Source: Wallemia ichthyophaga EXF-994
Lineage: Eukaryota > Basidiomycota > Wallemiomycetes > Wallemiales > Wallemiaceae
Assembly (NCBI RefSeq): GCF_000400465.1
Contig: NW_008806277.1
Coordinates: 186,001 to 250,000, forward strand
Reading direction: 5' to 3'
DNA: 64,000 bases
Below are positions 43,215 to 56,500 of the stretch, piece by piece. The notes below the pieces were generated by a model that was given only the letters and a program-made list of their open reading frames with translations, made no database searches and was not told the DNA's origin. A program made the position numbers and the translations under genes. The stretch's first letter is position 1. Every line of letters begins with the position of its first letter.

Positions 43215-45910
43215 ATGGAGGAATAGTGAGTGTATCGGCTTGTGATTCTTATTCTAATAAATTCATAGTGCACCGCTTACACCAACATCAATCCCTTCGC
43301 CCACAACTTCCTCAAAGGAGTTATACAACTACGGCTTACAGTACCCTCCCACTCCCAAACAACACAAGTCAAATTGCTTGCCAGAATCCTCTAATCATGC
43401 TGCCACCTTAAATTCATCTAATCCACCTTTGTTGAAGCTCCTTGGTATTCCACAAACAGGTGCTAAATCTAGAGTCGAGACTCAAATCAAGATCATTCTC
43501 CAGCTTGAGAACATTCCCAATAATCAATGGAACTTTATCAGACTTCCCTATGGCTCAGCTTCGAAAAAGAGATCTAAGAGAGGTGCACCAATGCCTTACG
43601 ATGTACCTAGGCACAATACCCTCTATCTGGAAACCCAAGTCAACTGTGCAACTGCTCCTTATTGTCCCGTCTATGCTTGTTCTCCTTGCAAAGAACGTGA
43701 AAAGAAGCGTTTCCAGCGTAAACGTGATGCTAGAAGACGTCCAAGATCGAAATCTGATGATGAAGGTCAAGACGACGCTCTACTCAATTCCGCTCCCTTA
43801 CCCGTTAAAGATCAATGGGAGCGTAATAAGATTACACTCTTCAATTGTGGTGAACTTGTCCCTCTCAGTGAGGATATCGCTTATGAAGGTGCTCAACCAT
43901 TGCCAACCGCTGTTCTTCCAACGCGCGTCACTTGTTACTGTAGGCATCACCGTGAAAAGACCGGTTTTACAATAGGCTTTACCCTCAAGCAACACGATGG
44001 CAGCGTTGTTGCATCAAACAAATCACCACCGATTATGATCACGGATGATCACAAGACCTCAACAGGTAAAACGTCTAATTACGGTGAGCAAAGCTCAATC
44101 AAATGTCGCAACCCATTGAAATCTACAAGAGGTATCAAAGATGACGCTCTACTTGCTCAATCCGATACCAATGACAGAAAACCTTATACGAGAAATACTA
44201 GAAGGCAAAACTCACCTTTGGAGATAAATCTCGCCAATAGTTCTAGTCAATCATTCGTATCACCATCTGATTACTCAATGAAGAATGCCCTCAACACCAC
44301 TCCCTCAACAACCCCCAGTCCACCCAGGAGCATCAAAAAGTCTTTGATAGGAGACCTTGAAGGCTCAGCAGGCTTACCCAAAACCTTGGAAGAGTCTCTC
44401 GTCAAGTTTGAACATACTGATGAGCTCGAGACGTATTTGACGTCTAGCTTGAGTGTGCAATCACCTATACAGTTGAATGATTCAGCTAATACGTTAGATG
44501 AATCCAATTCGAAAGGCAACAATCCAACGTTTGATTCAGAAGTAGATAAATACATCGAAAGTTCTTGGGTGGATGATGGTATTAGCAGAAACGAAAGCAT
44601 TAATATATACAATGGTCCGAAAATTTCTAGAGTTGTACCATTTGAGGGACCTACAAGGGGTGGTACAGAGATTACAATCCTCGGTCAACACTTTCCCGAT
44701 GGGTTGACTGTATACTTCGGTTCAAATGCTGCATCTAGGGTCACGAGATGGGGAGAATGTACACTAGTATGTTTGTTGCCGCCTTCGTCCAAGCCTGGGA
44801 CTGTAAGCGTCTCATTAAGAGGATATAATACGAGCGATGAACAACATGGAGACAATCCATTGACTTTCACGTACATCGATGAATCGGATAAAGCTTTAGT
44901 TAGTCCCTTCTCTTTCACGTATTTCAAAGCTGACAATCACCTAGATGGAGCTCGCCTTAAAAGTTCTTGGTTACAATCTCACAGGTAAATATGAGGATGC
45001 AAGAAACGTTGCAATGAGAATCGTGGGAACCGAGAATGGCGAAGGGCAAGTGGATGATAAAGCAAGCAATACTTTGAGTGCCACCAACTTTGATCTTGAA
45101 GCATTCACAATTAATGCGCTACGATTGCTCGATTACAGACAGAACGTCGATAGTTTAAACCTTCTCAATAAACAAAGACAGACGATACTACATTTATCCT
45201 GTCAATTGTCAATGGTGGAACTGACTCAAAGCCTGATTGAATGTGGTGCAGATGTAAACGCAAGGGACATCAATGGATTCACACCGTTGCATTTCGCTTA
45301 CATCAGTAAATCTGAGAATTGCGCAAGAATGTTGTATAATAGCGGCGCAGATGTTGAGGTTGTAAACGCTTGCGGTATTTCTGCAAAGGAGCTTGGTGAA
45401 CTTACGTACTCGAATAAGCTCTCGATACAAGACAGTGAAGACGCTGATGACGAAATCAACTTCTCAAGCGCTGAGGACGACTCGTCATTAGATGATAGAG
45501 TAAGTAAAAGCAACTTACTGCAATCAAATGACAGAGGGACGATTAAAGATCTTGAAAAGAAGGATAATGAGGAAGAGATTGGCTACCAAGAGAAGGCACT
45601 TGAAGTGTTTTTAACAAATCTTAGTACAAAGCTAAGTGAAAAGACCGGTTGGAATCCCGCTGGCACCACATCTCGCTTTACTAAAGTGGAAATGGAAGCA
45701 AATGGAGAAAGTCTCGTCGATGAGGAGGATTGGTCAACGAGAGCAAAGAAAAGAGCGCAAAGCGTCGTTGAGGACGTCCGCCTAATGTTGTTTTGGGCAC
45801 CGGTGCTGCTTTTATCCTTGGTTTTCTCGTTCATCTCAATAGCACCGTTCATTAATAGGGTCGGTAACCAACTAGCACCACTACTAGGACTACAAGCAAA
45901 TTCTGAATAA
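43215..45910 (+). CDS. MGA2: Membrane-tethered transcription activator Spt23/Mga2
   Basis: Three exons (43215-43225, 43269-44898, 44945-45910) give 868 aa. An N-terminal conserved DNA-binding-like block (GAKSRVETQIKIILQL, LFNCGELVPLSED, CYCRHHREKTGF) comes first. Next is an IPT/TIG domain at about residues 447-545 (SRVVPFEGPTRGGTEITILGQHFP), joined by an intron to MELALKVLGYNLTGKYEDARNVAMRI. Two ankyrin repeats (about 619-695; QTILHLSCQ, GFTPLHFAY) and one C-terminal membrane helix (about 824-848) complete the order. This is Spt23/Mga2: ER-anchored, released by ubiquitin-dependent processing to switch on fatty-acid desaturase genes in yeast. Confidence 0.9.
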
Positions 45911-45995
45911 CTTTTCCTGAATTTAATCTGAACATTTTTGTTTTGTTTTTCTTATTTGTTGAATAATGATATATGTACTTTTGTCAAGGATCATC

Positions 45996-47971
45996 ATGAG
46001 AGTTGCTGTGGTTGGATCCGGTATCAGCGGGCTTAGTGCTACATGGGTTAGTTCTATCGGCTGTGACATGAATACAGATTAAATTTGGTATAAAGCTCCT
46101 TAATGAGTATAGTGACGTTGAAGAGGTACACATCTTCGAAGCCAACAACTACTTTGGAGGACACACGAAGTGAGTGCATCGAAAGACGTGTGAGTTTTAA
46201 TCATATTGTGGAATACAGTACCGTGGAATTCAGCAAAGGCGACAACGATAAGAGTGTTGATGTAGATACGTAAGCTTTGCCACAGTGAGGAAAACAAATC
46301 TAAAGCAGATCATCACAGGGGATTCATAGTATTTAAGTGAGAATAGTCACTTAACTTGGTTTCGTATAATAATGGTTGATAGTGAAGTGACGTATCCGAA
46401 TATGATCAAGATGTTAAACTTGAAGGGAGTCCCGATCATTGATTCCGATATGTCATTCTCAGTATCGAGGAACTCCGGCTCTTTTGAATGGTCAGGGTCA
46501 GGTTTGAATGGCTTATTTGCTCAAAAGTCAAACATCTTCAACCTTGATCATTATGCCATGATTTTGTAGGTCCGATGATTATCGATAGCCTTAATTTTGA
46601 CGTCATAAAAGTGATATAGTTCGATTCAATGCGCTGTCTTTGGACTTGCTAGATGAAAAAAACAGTATGTCCGATATTACGATCGGCGATTACCTTAGGA
46701 AGGAGAAGTATTCGGCAGCATTCATTAACAATTACCTCATAGTAAGCTTCTTTTCTCACAACATGCCATTCCCATTAAACATAATTCGTAGCCAATGAGT
46801 GCAGCTATTTGGAGCACACCACCTGATTCTGTAGCTTTAGATGTCGGTGGTGCTTTATCTCTCGTGCTTCCAAGCTAACGATTATCTTAGTTCCCAGCCA
46901 GTACTCTTATTAGATTCATGTTAGTGGCTTTTCAACGGTGAAATCAACTAAATGACGTCAACAGGCACAACCACCATTTACTTCAAATAGCGGACAGAAC
47001 ACAGTGGTTGACGATAAAAGGAGGATCGTAGGTTTGTTTTCATTGTTTTTCAAATAGTTTTAATTAAACGGTTAGTAAATACTACGTTAATGAGATCATC
47101 AAGAATATGAAGGAAGGAACAACACATTTGTCAACACCTATAAGTAGTCTCAGACGTCTACATAATGGGACAGTTGAGCTTTCAACCGCAAACGAAGATA
47201 CATGGTTTTTCGATCACGTCATTCTCGCTACACATGCTGATACTTCTATGTCAATTATCAATGAAGACTTGAGTGAAAAGGAAAAGGGTCTTTTGAGCAA
47301 CTTTAAGTTTTCTAGTAACGAGGCTGTACTTCATTACGATGAGAAGGTGTGCTAATTAGCTCACAGCATACACTTTAACCAAATACTCACAGCTCATGCC
47401 GACAAGAAGAGAAGCATGGACTAGCTGGAACTTTTTGAGCAATGCTGACGAGAAATCTAACGTTAATAATCAAGTTTCATTGTGAGTTGATACTTTTATA
47501 AAGAAATTAGACAATGACAACATTCCAAGAACGTATTGGATGAACTTATTACAAAGTTTGAGTGAAGAGAATTATGGAAATGTTCTAGTAACACTGAATC
47601 CACCACTCGAACCAAGAGAAGATTGTGTTATTGGTAGATGGAGCTATGAACACCCTTTGATAAGCGCTGATGCGGTTCAAGCTCAAGGTCCGATGAATGA
47701 AATACAAGGTAAAGATGGGTTAAGCTTCGCAGGTGCATGGTTGAAATATGGGTTCCATGAGGATGGCTTTATATCAGGTTATAATGCCGTAAAGACAATA
47801 AATGGCTTGACAGTAGCGGCACCATTTGATTTAATTTCACCTGAAAGACAGGTAGATCAGGTTAATGCACAAGTACGATTTATGCTCTACATACTGCAAT
47901 ATCTGAGAATGAACAAGGTGTTGATATCATTTGTAGTGATTATCGCGTCTGTTTACTTGTCAATTGATTAG
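45996..47971 (+). CDS. FAD-dependent amine-oxidase-like protein with C-terminal membrane anchor
   Basis: Many small exons. The first, MRVAVVGSGISGLSATW, has the dinucleotide-binding GxGxxG. It is followed by EVHIFEANNYFGGHT, DVDTGFIVF, YPNMIKMLNLKGVPIIDSDMSFSVSRNSGSFEWSG, and near the end GLSFAGAWLKYGFHEDGFISGYNAV, the second FAD site. The order matches the COG2907 family of predicted NAD/FAD-binding oxidoreductases (flavin amine-oxidase fold). The C-terminus has a hydrophobic stretch (VLISFVVIIASVYLSI), which suggests membrane association. Substrate unknown. The last 32 bases overlap antisense with the end of the PPR-like gene. Confidence 0.8.
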
Positions 47972-49877
47972 ATAGTCTATTATTATAGTGTTCAATATTG
48001 CTTGATAGTCTCGATAAACCGTTTTCAGATAGACTCAGCCGATTGTCCTCTAATTGAGAAGTGATTTGATGATAATTCAATGAGTTCCCACCACTAATTC
48101 GTGTCAAACAGTCCAATAAGGCAATCTTGTTGTTGTATTCGGAAAACAGTGCAACGAAGGCGACCATGGTCTCTAGATTTTCATTGGGTATCTTATGACT
48201 GAAAAGATTTTCAACAATGTTCAAAAGTGGTCTATTGAATAGATTAGATTTGTCGAGTAAATTATGTGATATAGTCAGATGCAGGAGAATTGAATGCCGT
48301 CTATAAATAGTGAGGTGATTGTATTTAGCTAGAAGGTAAAGTTGATAATTTAATTGTGCAAGGTTGATGGTTTTACTGTTTATTGTGTGATCTAAACATC
48401 TTAATATTATGGACTTTGATGGTTTATGATGACGCGACTTATCTAATTTGATTAATAAATTAGCCACAGGACGATCGACTAATATGTGAAATTTGATGAT
48501 GATTTCTAGGAAAGGCAAAGGATCGATACTTCTTTCATTGAGATCGATCAAAATTTTATCGATCAAGTCAAAGGACTGGGTATTCAATAATTGATTAATC
48601 AAAGTGCCATACGTTTCACTAGTAGGATGTAGACCTCTATCTAAAGCGTAATTGAATAGTTGAAAGGCTTGAGAAGGAGAGTTTTGAGCTATTGATAATA
48701 AAGATAAATTGATATCCTTCAAGTCAGGCATGATAGATCTGGATAGTAGATGACGAAAGACGGCCAATGAAGCGCTAGAGTTGCCTAAATATAGACACAT
48801 TCTTGATAGAGCGTTTAATTGGATGTGATTATAATCTGAAGGTTTAGAATCCTTCAAGTAATTATCAAAGATAAGATTAGCTAGTTTGAAATTATCAGAG
48901 TTACCCTTTTGGTTTGTTAGAAGCCTTATGATTGATAAAGTGAGATTTGAAGAATGTGTTGGAGATAATTGAGATGATGGTAAGTTAGGATAAGCGAGTT
49001 TGATGATGTCAGATTGATTTAATTTACAGCAATTAATGAGAATTGAAGATTGAATGGATGGTTCCAGTAGATTGAATTTATTAGTCTCTAATAATGATAG
49101 GGTGAAAGCTTTGTGATTAGATTTTAGATTCTGGGAGGATAGATGGTTGGATATTGTTAAAAGAGATAGTTGCGGAGGTGTGTAAGTATCTTTAACTTTT
49201 AAATAAAGCTTGTATAAGTTGTTGTTGTTGTTATTGTCCTGTAATTCCACCAATAAACGGAATAAACCATCAAAATGAGTTGTAGGGAGTTGATAATCTA
49301 ACTTGATCAAGTACTTTAATAGTAGATTGATAGCTGATTTATCGCCATCCATGATAAAATGACTCATAATAGTATTTAATAAGTTATCTTTGTAGTCAGT
49401 GGATGATGAACATTTTAGTAGTGAAGATGAGTATCGTAATGCTAGATCGCCTTTACCATAACGTAAAGAGATTAAGCAGGAATAGTTGAGAATGATAAAT
49501 TTAATGTTATTCAGGTTATTCGAATCGTTAATATTATTGATATGGTTAGTGAAACCAGAGTCGTTTAGATGATTAAATAGAGATTGTGCTATTGTCAAAG
49601 AGTTTTTATCATCAGAGTTAATAAGCCATAGAATAACATTTAAGCAATCATAGAGTGAATCATAATTCTGATAATTGATTGTGAAAGGTGTGGATGGAAC
49701 CGATGAAGTCAAGAATGGTTTAAATCTATCCAAATTTTGATTTATAGTTTCCAATTTTTCATGCAATTGATTGTAATTTGATAGACTGATAGATTTATCA
49801 CCAAAAACCAACGTTCTGAATGATCTATTGATACTAAATTTAAACTTCTTATCGATTAGTCTATTCAAAATTCTCAT
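47940..49877 (-). CDS. PPR-like mitochondrial RNA-metabolism protein
   Basis: Intronless frame of 645 codons. The N-terminus MRILNRLIDKKFKFSINRSFRTLVFG is basic, with the look of a mitochondrial presequence. The rest is all-helical, Leu/Asn/Ser-rich, and holds PPR-type pairs (TSETYGTLINQLLNTQSFDLIDKILIDLNERSIDP; FQLFNYALDRGL). Pentatricopeptide proteins bind organelle RNA. The repeats are degenerate and I cannot name an orthologue. It converges with the FAD gene with a 32-bp coding overlap. Confidence 0.65.
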   Translation of the reverse strand: MRILNRLIDKKFKFSINRSFRTLVFGDKSISLSNYNQLHEKLETINQNLDRFKPFLTSSVPSTPFTINYQNYDSLYDCLNVILWLINSDDKNSLTIAQSLFNHLNDSGFTNHINNINDSNNLNNIKFIILNYSCLISLRYGKGDLALRYSSSLLKCSSSTDYKDNLLNTIMSHFIMDGDKSAINLLLKYLIKLDYQLPTTHFDGLFRLLVELQDNNNNNNLYKLYLKVKDTYTPPQLSLLTISNHLSSQNLKSNHKAFTLSLLETNKFNLLEPSIQSSILINCCKLNQSDIIKLAYPNLPSSQLSPTHSSNLTLSIIRLLTNQKGNSDNFKLANLIFDNYLKDSKPSDYNHIQLNALSRMCLYLGNSSASLAVFRHLLSRSIMPDLKDINLSLLSIAQNSPSQAFQLFNYALDRGLHPTSETYGTLINQLLNTQSFDLIDKILIDLNERSIDPLPFLEIIIKFHILVDRPVANLLIKLDKSRHHKPSKSIILRCLDHTINSKTINLAQLNYQLYLLAKYNHLTIYRRHSILLHLTISHNLLDKSNLFNRPLLNIVENLFSHKIPNENLETMVAFVALFSEYNNKIALLDCLTRISGGNSLNYHQITSQLEDNRLSLSENGLSRLSSNIEHYNNRLSNQLTSKQTR

Positions 49878-49953
49878 TTGCTGATTTATTCGTTAACATC
49901 AACTCCTCTGTATCCGCCTTATCAACTCACGATCCCCTATATCAATTTAGCTC

Positions 49954-50202
49954 ATGGGCAAATCTGCTAAATTCACAAAGAAACCTTTAAATAAAAAATT
50001 ATCAAAAAACAAAAATATAAATGCATCGTCTAGCTCTAATACTACAAGCCAGAAACATCCCACAACGAATCCTCCGCCACCTTCACACTCCGCAAAGCGT
50101 AGAAACAGAATTGTACAGCTATCAAATCAAGCAAAGGAAGCTAAATCAAAGGGCAGAACTGTGTTAGACGATAAAGATTATTTGAAATTATATGAAAAGT
50201 GA
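49954..50202 (+). CDS. Small basic protein, unknown function
   Basis: 82-aa frame. Lys/Asn/Ser/Pro-rich first 45 residues and a more ordered end, RIVQLSNQAKEAKSKGRTVLDDKDYLKLYEK. The strongly charged composition suggests a nucleolar or nuclear location. Its start is about 76 bp from that of the divergent PPR-like gene. I do not recognise a family. Confidence 0.5.
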   Translation: MGKSAKFTKKPLNKKLSKNKNINASSSSNTTSQKHPTTNPPPPSHSAKRRNRIVQLSNQAKEAKSKGRTVLDDKDYLKLYEK

Positions 50203-50400
50203 AATATTTGTAAAATTATTTTGGTTTTGCAGAGAAAATGAGAATACATATTATATTTTACACATAAGGATTATTATACATCAAAGAATATCATCTATGG
50301 AGTCATCTGCTGCTCACGTTTGCGCGATTGAGTTTGGTTGGTTCCCTACAATCTAAATAAGTAAGTAATTAATTCTGATATTAAACCATCTTATCAATAT

Positions 50401-52472
50401 ATGCACCTCAGTATGACTGCTTATCTACCCCGTCAACAGTCTCAGCCCGCTTCCTCCTCCCCTATCGAATCTGAGTTTCCGCCAATCTATCTCAATACTC
50501 CAAACACTTCCCCTAAAATCAAAGATCAAGATATCGACGAAGAAGCTCTAGCCGACGTGTCTTTCGCGTCTTCAATCTCCATAACAACGAACTCTCCTTC
50601 ACCTCACAAATCTCAACCGAATTCAAACTTACCTTTGAATGATCTAAGTTTAAATGAGAATCAGACTATTAAGTCTAACAATCCTTACAATACCACCTCA
50701 AGAGGTAAAAAGCGCGTTGGCTTACCTGCAATGTGGTCCGTCACAAAGCAATCTATATCCCCACCCAACTCTTCTAAAAACAAAAGAAATGCTGTTATGT
50801 TTGAGCCTAAATCTGTTAGTTTTCACCTCTTTAAATGCGTTTTTGACTTATTCATTCCCTACAGACTATTATCCCTTCCTCGCCTCCATCCTCTCACCAC
50901 CATTCTGGTAGCTTAGATAAAGCTGATGAAAGTTCACAATATGTCTCTCAAAACAGTTATCAGGACTCGTCTCCAGAGTCTAAGTCTTCAATTAGACCTA
51001 GAGCTCCTTCTGAACCTTCAAAACCCGACATCTATTATCATAACCCATCCTCTCCGGAAAGAGTAAAGAAACCAAGACTTTCTCCTTTGAAACCCCCTTT
51101 CATGTCTATCAAGACCTTAGGTAGAGCTTATTCTGCACCAGACAACTACGTTGGTCAATCAAAAACTATCTCAGGCACTCTCTCTCCTTATCAATCATCT
51201 CAATCTCCTAATTATTCAAAGTATAAGTCTGCCCCAATACGCGAGCGTAGACAAAACAAAAAGAGCAGACCTCCAATGCCCTCATTCGAACAACAATCAC
51301 CTTCATTGTTCAATAATGACCATCAATCTGAAAACCAACCTGATAAATCAAACAAAAAACCCTTCGCTAAACCCGCATTCAGAAGAGCTTTCTCTTTAGT
51401 TGCTCCAAATCCAATGAACAATGTCCCATCACCGGGTGATATTGACTCTTCACCATGTGCTGATGCTTCTCCGTCAATAAGACCTTTATCACAACAAATT
51501 CAACAAAAAAACACTTTTAATAGACCTTCAGGTCCTTTGAGAGCTCTATCTTCTTTACAAGGTCCTGCGATTTCTCCTAGAGGTGTTCAAATTCCTGGTT
51601 TCGGTCATAGTGAAAAGGAGGGTAAACTTTTACCTTGTTTCAACGTTAAGGATGATGGCTTAATGAGAGTAAACCCTGATGTCGTTGATGACTTGATATC
51701 CAACCCTCTGCCAAACAATATTAGTGATTTACACATCGTTGATTGTAGATTCCCATTCGAATATGCAGGTGGTCATATTCCAGGTGCTGTTAATCTTGGT
51801 ACTCTTCAAGCTGTTGAGAATCATTTCTTAATACCAAACTCTGGTATTAATCAATCATCTTTCTCTTTACCTACACCCTCAACTTCTGCATCTAATAATG
51901 AAAATAGTCGAAAAGTTATTATTTTCCACTGCGAATTCTCAAACATGAGAGCACCTACACTCGCAAAGCACCTTAGATCTTTAGACAGAAGTCGCAATGA
52001 ACATCCTAACCTAAATTTTCCGGAACTCTATATTTTATCAGGAGGTTACGCGGAATATTACAAACAATATAATTTTAAAAAACCTTACTTGAGATATACA
52101 CCGATGGATGCACCAAACTTCCATCCAGAACGAGAAGCTCATCTAGCTGCATTCAGAGCCTCATCAAAACCATCTTCCATGGGTGGCGGACCAAATATGG
52201 GATTAAGGTCAAAATCGTTTACATTTGCAACTAACAGCTCTAGATTGACAAATGTTTCAAAACTACTACAAGATCAGACAGTACATGAGGAGTGTAGTGA
52301 GATTTCAATGGATGCCTCACCTTGCGCGCCTTCACAGAAAAGTAACAGACCTCCATTACTTAATAGACACAAATCACTCGCTAAGTTGCAAAGCTCGCCT
52401 CTTAAATTAGACAGCGACAACGATTCACCAATGAAGATAAAAAGGGACTTGACTTTTGTTGATCGGTCATAA
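50401..52472 (+). CDS. CDC25: Cdc25 M-phase inducer phosphatase
   Basis: Two exons (50401-50814, 50865-52472) encode 673 aa. The N-terminal 400 residues are disordered and Ser/Pro-rich, with many SP/TP sites suited to CDK or checkpoint control. The rhodanese-type catalytic domain lies at about 423-545: HIVDCRFPFEYAGGHIPGAVN and the CX5R loop HCEFSNMR (Cys494, Arg500), then LYILSGGYAEYY. Cdc25 removes the inhibitory phosphate on Cdk1 Tyr15. A second ATG 4 codons in (MTAYLP) could be the true start. Confidence 0.95.
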
Positions 52473-52598
52473 TCATCAAAACGTCTCAAACACTCTTTCT
52501 CAAACACACTCTCTCAAACATTCTTTCTATTCAGTATTTTGTTTATAGTTGTATATGTTTATATAAATACACGGTATTATTCAAGCTCAAACTCAAAA

Positions 52599-53307
52599 TC
52601 AAATACCCAATCGCTCTTCTAACTCCTTGTTTTGAAGTTTCAGTGTTTCTATAGTGTTCATATCTGACTTTTGCTGTGTTATATGCCCAAGATATTCCTT
52701 GCGTAGATCTTCATATTGAGATTGTAATTCTGTATACATTCCTGCACGCTCTTTGACATTTGAGAGTGTTGAACGATGTTCATTGTCTAATTCGAGCTGC
52801 CTTTCTTGTTGTAATACATATAATCTCTTTGATAATTCGTTAACGGTGGTATCCTGGAATGTCTTTCTAGCCGCAAGTCCAACACTCAGTTGATTCTCCA
52901 GCAAACTTATCTTTGATAGTAACTCCTGATTCTCCTTACTCAACGCAAAGGCTGCTTCAGATGATTGCTGGTATTGTTGCCTTAGGAAGTCATTATCCTC
53001 TACTAAACCGTTTATACGTCTGTCATTATCTTCAACTTGTGCGCCTAATCTGACATTCTCGCCAACATTCCTTTCGTGATCCCCTTGGAGGGCATGAGCA
53101 AACTTTGTGAATTGATCGAATGGATTGAGCGGCTAATAATGTTAGATGATTTTTCACTTTAACTTACTACCTTACTGTTTCTGGTGCTTCTTCGACATTG
53201 ACGTCCTTTGACTCGTTATCTTTGACTCTCACATCATCCTCATTTGGCTGCTCAATAATTACCGCTTCAACTACTGCATCATCTTGCATCGGTACATTAT
53301 CCTCCAT
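52599..53307 (-). CDS. Coiled-coil protein, unknown function
   Basis: Two exons joined across an intron near 53,130-53,172 (EAPETPLNPFDQF at the junction). An acidic N-terminus (MEDNVPMQDDAVVEAVI) is followed by about 170 residues of nearly continuous coiled coil ending IETLKLQNKELEERLGI. Codons continue open upstream of the ATG (SSSSYSASTQE) to a possible acceptor near 53,375, so an extra 5' exon is possible. No family recognised. It lies just downstream of MPH1 on the same strand. Confidence 0.55.
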
Positions 53308-53537
53308 TTCTTGTGTACTGGCAGAATAACTTGATGATGACCGTTGGTTCTTATCCGTTAACTCATAAGACTTGTAATAAGAATAATAAATTCACTTTAC
53401 AATTATATAATGCTAATTTGTAATCGTACAATGCGAAATAGTTATGCAATGAAGTGATTGCCGTTACGGAAATCAAAGCTGATCGTCATCAACAACAAAA
53501 CCATCCTCATACTAAAGAAATCAAAGTTAGAAATATT

Positions 53538-56500
53538 TTAGTGTATAAGTTTACCCAAACTCACATCATATGTATCATCTGGATCAGCTACGTTTGGACT
53601 ACTAGAAAGCAACATCGGCCTATGGGCTGCCTCTTTCGAACCAAGCATAAACCCTACAGGATTCCTTATAGGTCCTGCATTAAATTGTGGTCCACCTCCG
53701 TTTGGTACCTGAGTTGCTAAACCCATTACATAAGCTGCTTGCTGATTATAATCAATGTCATTATTAATGAGCTGACTTTGATCACCAGCAACAAAATCAA
53801 TATCACTTTCCGATAGTGCTTCTACGTCACTTGATCTCTCATCTCCAGAAGCATCTTCATTTTCAGAGACTTGAGCATCCAGATCTAAATATTCACCATG
53901 CGTCATCATCGTTCTACTACGCTTTGTTGTTGGCTGAGGAGGCATTGGTGATGTATTCGATGATGATCTCTGTCTTAATCGTTTGAATGGATGATAGGGT
54001 GTACCACGGGGTGAGGATGAGATGAGTGATTTGCCTGTTGTGCGAGGTGCAATAAGACTCTGACCAGGTTTACGGACAACCTGTGATTGATCGGGCGATC
54101 CATTACTCAATATTGATTTCGGTTCATAATGAAATGGCTTGATATATGTGTTCTCCTGAACATTCATTCGTGTGTTGTTGACAACAAGCGGAGATGAGTC
54201 AACTGACATGCAGCTGTTGTTTGCATTTTTACCACCCAATGGTCTTGCTGGCGTTTTAAATGTTTCATCTTTACGCTTAGCGTTGTCATTCTTTCCGGGA
54301 ACGACCACGGGACTGTCAACTTGATCAGAATCAAGGTCAATGACTGGTGAATCTTGAAATAGTAGTCTAGGTGCTTTAAACCCTTTTTTACTTCTCTTCT
54401 TGCTTCCAAATGGTGGCTCTGACGGTGACTTTAAGATCGGTGGTTTGTTCAGGACCAAGACTGGTGAAGATGTTGGTGACATTGGCGTTGGTGATCTCGT
54501 ACGCTGTCTTTTTGTACTCTGTGTAGGCTTGGGAGACTCTACCTCTTCTTCGTCATCATGGAGAGTGATTGAATGAGTTCGCAATGACAACGTCTTTGAT
54601 AAAGCGGCCACTGATTGATTGGATTTACTTGCTTGACTTGCTTGCCGTCTTACAGCATGACTTGGCTGCCTTTGTAATTGGCTGGGTTTATTCTTCAACT
54701 TCTCGTTTCGCTTCGACGAAGGACCTGAGGGCTCAAGCTTCAAGGGCTGCACTTCCTTCTGTGACTGAAAGTCATCTATGCCCTTTTTTAGTGCTTCATC
54801 TTCAGAATCTGATTCGACGTTCATAGCAGCAGTGTCTGTTTTCTTTTCAACGAGATCACTAGCATTAACAAACCCCGAGGTAGCTTGTTCTGGGACGTTA
54901 CGAAGAGGATTTTCATTTCTTTTCCGCTTTGGCTTTGAAGCCTTCGTGAAGTTACGGATGTTTGAACTAGAAGAGTCTTTCTTGATGTTTTTCTTAGTTA
55001 AGCTTTCCCATTCTTCAACCTGAACATGTCTCTTCTCACATTCAGGTTCAACGTCATGTGGAATTAACCGTTCAACATCGTTGTATAATGCCACTTGATC
55101 TCCCGAAACAATATATGCTTGAACATCCTGGTGCCTAGCTTGTGCTTCATCCCAATTTTTATCTTCAAGGTCTTCAGCCATGAGTGTGTGAACGTGTCCC
55201 TGACGCTTTCTGCCAGTACGACCAATCTTTTGTAACATACTGATAGAGCTTCTTCCAGGATCATAGGTTATAGTAAGATCGATATCACCAATGTCCAAAC
55301 CTTCTTCACCGATAGATGTTGAGACTAACACATTAAAAGTCCCATCTTTATATTCATTCATGACTTTCTGTTGTTGTTTTTGATTTAAACCCTTTTTACC
55401 ATTAGATGCTGCTTGTCCGACGAATGCCGCCGCCTATTATGAATCTTGTCAGATATATACTTTTGCATTATTTCCTAACCCACTCTAAGAATAGGAGAAT
55501 GGGTATTGATTTGTTCCACTACTTCGTCCACTGTCTCTCTAAGTGCTGTATGAGTGTGAGATACTGATCTTAAGACAAAGAAAAAACGCACATGCAAAGA
55601 CTATGGCTCTAGTTTCAGTCTTTTCCGTTGAAAAGTTGGTAAAGTGATCCAATAACAGTGATTCTACTTTCTCCATCTTTGGATGACTGAGTCTGCCATT
55701 GCGTCTGGATCGTTCAGACTCTATTGATAACATAAGTTTTTCTATAGTCTTTTTGGTATCTGGATCTTGCTTTTTGCCGCTCAGCTCTTGCAAATTTTGA
55801 TAGAATATCTCAATGCTCTGGATTTGCTGTAAATTGGTTAGCCTTTTTTCTAGCGCAATTAATTGTGAGCTCACCAAGTTCCTCATAGCACGCGTGGCAT
55901 CTCCTGCTTTATTCAAACTACCAAACAAATATTTTTGATGTGGTAATATCCTGCTACGAAGAGCAGTGATCGAATATGGATGAAGCTTCCTCAATTTGTT
56001 GATTGTGTACTCTGGAAGAAGATCTTTTGCAATGAGTGGATCGACTGTACGCTGGTCGAACGCTTTAGTCGATTATCAATCGTTTTAAGTTGACTTACTT
56101 TTACGACATCCTCCCATTGCATACACAACTCATCTATGAAGTAGTCCATTTTTATAATATGCTCTTCAAAGATCTTCTTATGGGTGTACTGTTTAATATC
56201 TGGTGATGAGTCATTGCGAATGGCGATATTACTTATATGCAAGTTATCTATAATTGGTTGTACTTGTTCAGGAGTATTACCAGGAGTAGCCGTCAAAGCC
56301 AATACTCTGAAATGAGGGTTCGTTTTCATCATGTGCCGCACCACTGAGCAGTAGCTATCAAAGTGTAAATATGATGTCATCTAAGAATGCATGACGCACG
56401 AATAATCTCCTTGTCCTTTGTGAGCTTCATCTGGATAAAAAATGTAAGATTTTTATGTAAGCTGCAAATGTCTTGAACTACCTATCACTATCAAGACAAC

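Noticed and set aside
54569-55023. Forward frames opposite the MPH1 tail
   Set aside because: Shadow frames of the Ser/Lys-rich MPH1 C-terminus on the other strand.
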